Both the position numbers and the translations under genes were made by a program. This document shows positions 5,276-6,573 of a stretch of DNA of 6,573 nucleotides, piece after piece (within the stretch, counting starts at the first letter, position 1; the number at the start of each line of letters is the position of its first letter). The notes under the pieces were generated by a model that searched no databases, had not been told where the DNA came from, and worked only from the letters and a program-made list of their open reading frames with translations. Origin of the DNA: Clostridiales bacterium (lineage in GTDB: Bacteria > Bacillota > Clostridia > Saccharofermentanales > UBA5734); NCBI GenBank assembly GCA_007135995.1, contig SLHU01000032.1:1-6573 (forward strand), written 5' to 3'.

Positions 5276-5305
5276 AGTTAAGTGATCCGTTTTTCCTGAC
5301 AATAT

Positions 5306-5320
5306 CATGAGTAAATCATG
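5306..5320. repeat. short inverted repeat CATGA-GTAAA-TCATG in the HAD/ytvI gap
   Basis: CATGA (5306-5310) and TCATG (5316-5320) are exact reverse complements around GTAAA in the 75-bp gap before the membrane protein gene. There is no T-run. It may be a minor RNA stem or a chance occurrence. Confidence 0.25.
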
Positions 5321-5350
5321 TGTACGGCAGTATGAGGCGAGGATGGCAAC

Positions 5351-6573
5351 ATGTGGTCTCCAAAAATCAAAATAACATGGATCAAGGATGAATACGTTCA
5401 GCACATGCGAAAAACAGCGGTATTTCTGCTGGTTTTCACAGTTATCTTTCTCCTGGTTTATAAAACACTGTCTTATACATTACCTTTTCTGGTTGCATTC
5501 CTGCTTGCCTGGCTTCTGCAGCCAGGCATGAAGTTTCTGGTAACCAAGCTGAAGTTCAGACCTACACTGGCAGCGTTTGTTATGACTTTGATCTTTTTTG
5601 CGGCGATATTTGGTCTGCTGACTTGGCTAATAATCGAACTGGTAAAAGAGGCGGCTTTGCTGGTTCAGAGAATTGATCCAGATCAGTTTTTGTTTATCAC
5701 CGCGCCTTTACAGCAACTGTTTCAAACGATATCAGACTTTTTTTATCAGTTCGATCTCGAATGGCTGCAGCAATATGAAGCTCAGATATTTTCCCTGGCA
5801 CAAAGTGGTCTGGTGATCATCGATAAACTGGTCAGGGTGGCTGCGACAGCGGTGGCTGCACTCCCAGTCTGGCTGATGGTGTTTTTTGTCATCATTTTCT
5901 CTACTTTTTTTCTGTCACGTGATCTGAGCAAAATGAACAGGAAAATTAAACGTGCTTTTTCCGACCAGTTTATTGTACAGTTTCAAAATGTGTGGAGTGT
6001 CGGGATTCGCATGATTGGCCGCTATATCCGTTCATATCTGATTGTCTATACAATCACTTTTCTTTTGACACTCATTTTTTTCAGTATTATCCAAGTGAAT
6101 TATGCACTGCTGCTCTCGCTGACTGCTGGTATCGCAGATGTACTGCCTATTTTCGGGATTGGATTTGTCTACTGGCCGCTGGCAGCGTATTTGCTGATCA
6201 ATGGTCATACAGCGCTGGGAATCGCTGTTATCATTGGTTATCTGCTGGTTACCGCTATAAGGCAGTTTATTGAACCCAAGCTGGTTGCTGATTCTATTGA
6301 AATACATCCGGTGATGGTTTTGGCCATTTTATTTTTCGGCTTAAGGGCACAAAGCCTGATGCTGATTGTCTATCTGATTCTTCTGCTGATGACGTATCAG
6401 ATGGTGAAGAAAGCCGGGTTGTTGAATATTACAAAAGCGGGTGCGGTCTATTCAGACCCTGTTTCTCAGCCGGCTGGTCCAGACAGGTCAGGTGAAGCGG
6501 AACATCAAGCGTCCACATCAACACATGTTCCACAAGCTAAAACAAAAAAATCAGCAGACGGTGAAAAAGACAA
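5351..6573 (+). CDS. AI-2E family transporter, YtvI-like (3' end cut by window)
   Basis: This is an integral membrane protein of the AI-2E/PerM family, closest in style to YtvI, which in spore-formers is a sporulation-associated protein of unknown transport role. The window holds 407 codons with no stop. Hydrophobic segments lie at about 22-40, 42-57, 73-97, 168-188, 229-248, 251-281, 288-302 and 321-350. The long soluble stretch at ~98-165 between the third and fourth segments is typical of the family, as are IADVLPIFGIG (261-271), the RQFIEPKLVADSIEIHP motif (304-320) and the following glycine-containing helix. Residues ~356-407 form a polar tail rich in Ser, Pro, Ala and Lys that is not part of the usual core. 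AGGA (5340-5343) lies 7 nt before the ATG. The substrate is unknown; the family name should not be taken to show autoinducer-2 export. It follows the HAD gene, and a possible operon is inferred from spacing alone. Confidence 0.88.
   Translation, partial: MWSPKIKITWIKDEYVQHMRKTAVFLLVFTVIFLLVYKTLSYTLPFLVAFLLAWLLQPGMKFLVTKLKFRPTLAAFVMTLIFFAAIFGLLTWLIIELVKEAALLVQRIDPDQFLFITAPLQQLFQTISDFFYQFDLEWLQQYEAQIFSLAQSGLVIIDKLVRVAATAVAALPVWLMVFFVIIFSTFFLSRDLSKMNRKIKRAFSDQFIVQFQNVWSVGIRMIGRYIRSYLIVYTITFLLTLIFFSIIQVNYALLLSLTAGIADVLPIFGIGFVYWPLAAYLLINGHTALGIAVIIGYLLVTAIRQFIEPKLVADSIEIHPVMVLAILFFGLRAQSLMLIVYLILLLMTYQMVKKAGLLNITKAGAVYSDPVSQPAGPDRSGEAEHQASTSTHVPQAKTKKSADGEKD

Noticed and set aside
5296..5324. Separate promoter for the ytvI-like gene with -35 CTGACA at 5296-5301
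   Set aside because: The -35 matches five of six bases but no acceptable -10 occurs 16-18 bp downstream.
5021..5404. Minus-strand 127-codon open frame across the HAD/ytvI junction
   Set aside because: Antisense to the 3' part of the HAD gene, including its motif IV, and to the start of the membrane protein gene, with no recognisable domain.
5992..6307. Out-of-frame and antisense open frames within the membrane protein gene
   Set aside because: Shadows of a gene whose family motifs and membrane segments are continuous in its own frame.

Overview
The window looks like chromosomal DNA of a low-to-moderate GC Bacillota (Firmicutes), possibly Erysipelotrichia-like; the class-level guess is weak. 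The evidence is purine-rich Shine-Dalgarno sequences (GAGGAGG, AAAGGA, GGAGGT), two probable TTG starts, a YtvI/AI-2E-type membrane protein and an AraC regulator divergent from a family 4 alpha-galactosidase. No rRNA, tRNA, CRISPR, transposase or phage gene is visible.

Region 1 (1-2400) is a sugar locus. A minus-strand AraC/XylS regulator, cut by the left edge just before its C-terminus, is divergent from a complete GH4 alpha-galactosidase (melA-like). Their shared 169-bp intergenic region carries a 22-bp-spaced direct repeat that fits an AraC-type operator. Downstream of melA lie two terminator-like hairpins, the second a perfect 10-bp stem with a UUCG loop.

Region 2 (2401-4118) is a two-gene unit behind an exact extended -10 promoter and a leader of about 120 nt that can form alternative pairings. 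Gene one joins an N-terminal cytidylate-kinase-like domain to a C-terminal PD-(D/E)XK-nuclease-like domain. Gene two is a hypoxanthine phosphoribosyltransferase-family protein in which the usual catalytic Asp of the PRPP motif is Arg (residue 103). This pair is the most unusual content of the window: nucleotide kinase fold, nuclease-like fold and divergent purine PRTase in one transcript. Its function is not known from the sequence; a nucleotide-sensing or nucleotide-modifying role is only an inference.

Region 3 (4119-4591) is a 473-bp non-coding, AT-rich stretch. It holds a 13-bp direct repeat of the hpt stop-codon region, a long AT-rich palindrome, other inverted repeats, and a second copy of a TTCACA-N4-TGTGAA-like motif also found upstream of the region 2 promoter.

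Region 4 (4592-6573) contains a HAD-family phosphatase, probably starting at TTG rather than the upstream ATG, followed 75 bp later by a YtvI/PerM-type (AI-2E family) membrane protein that runs off the right edge.
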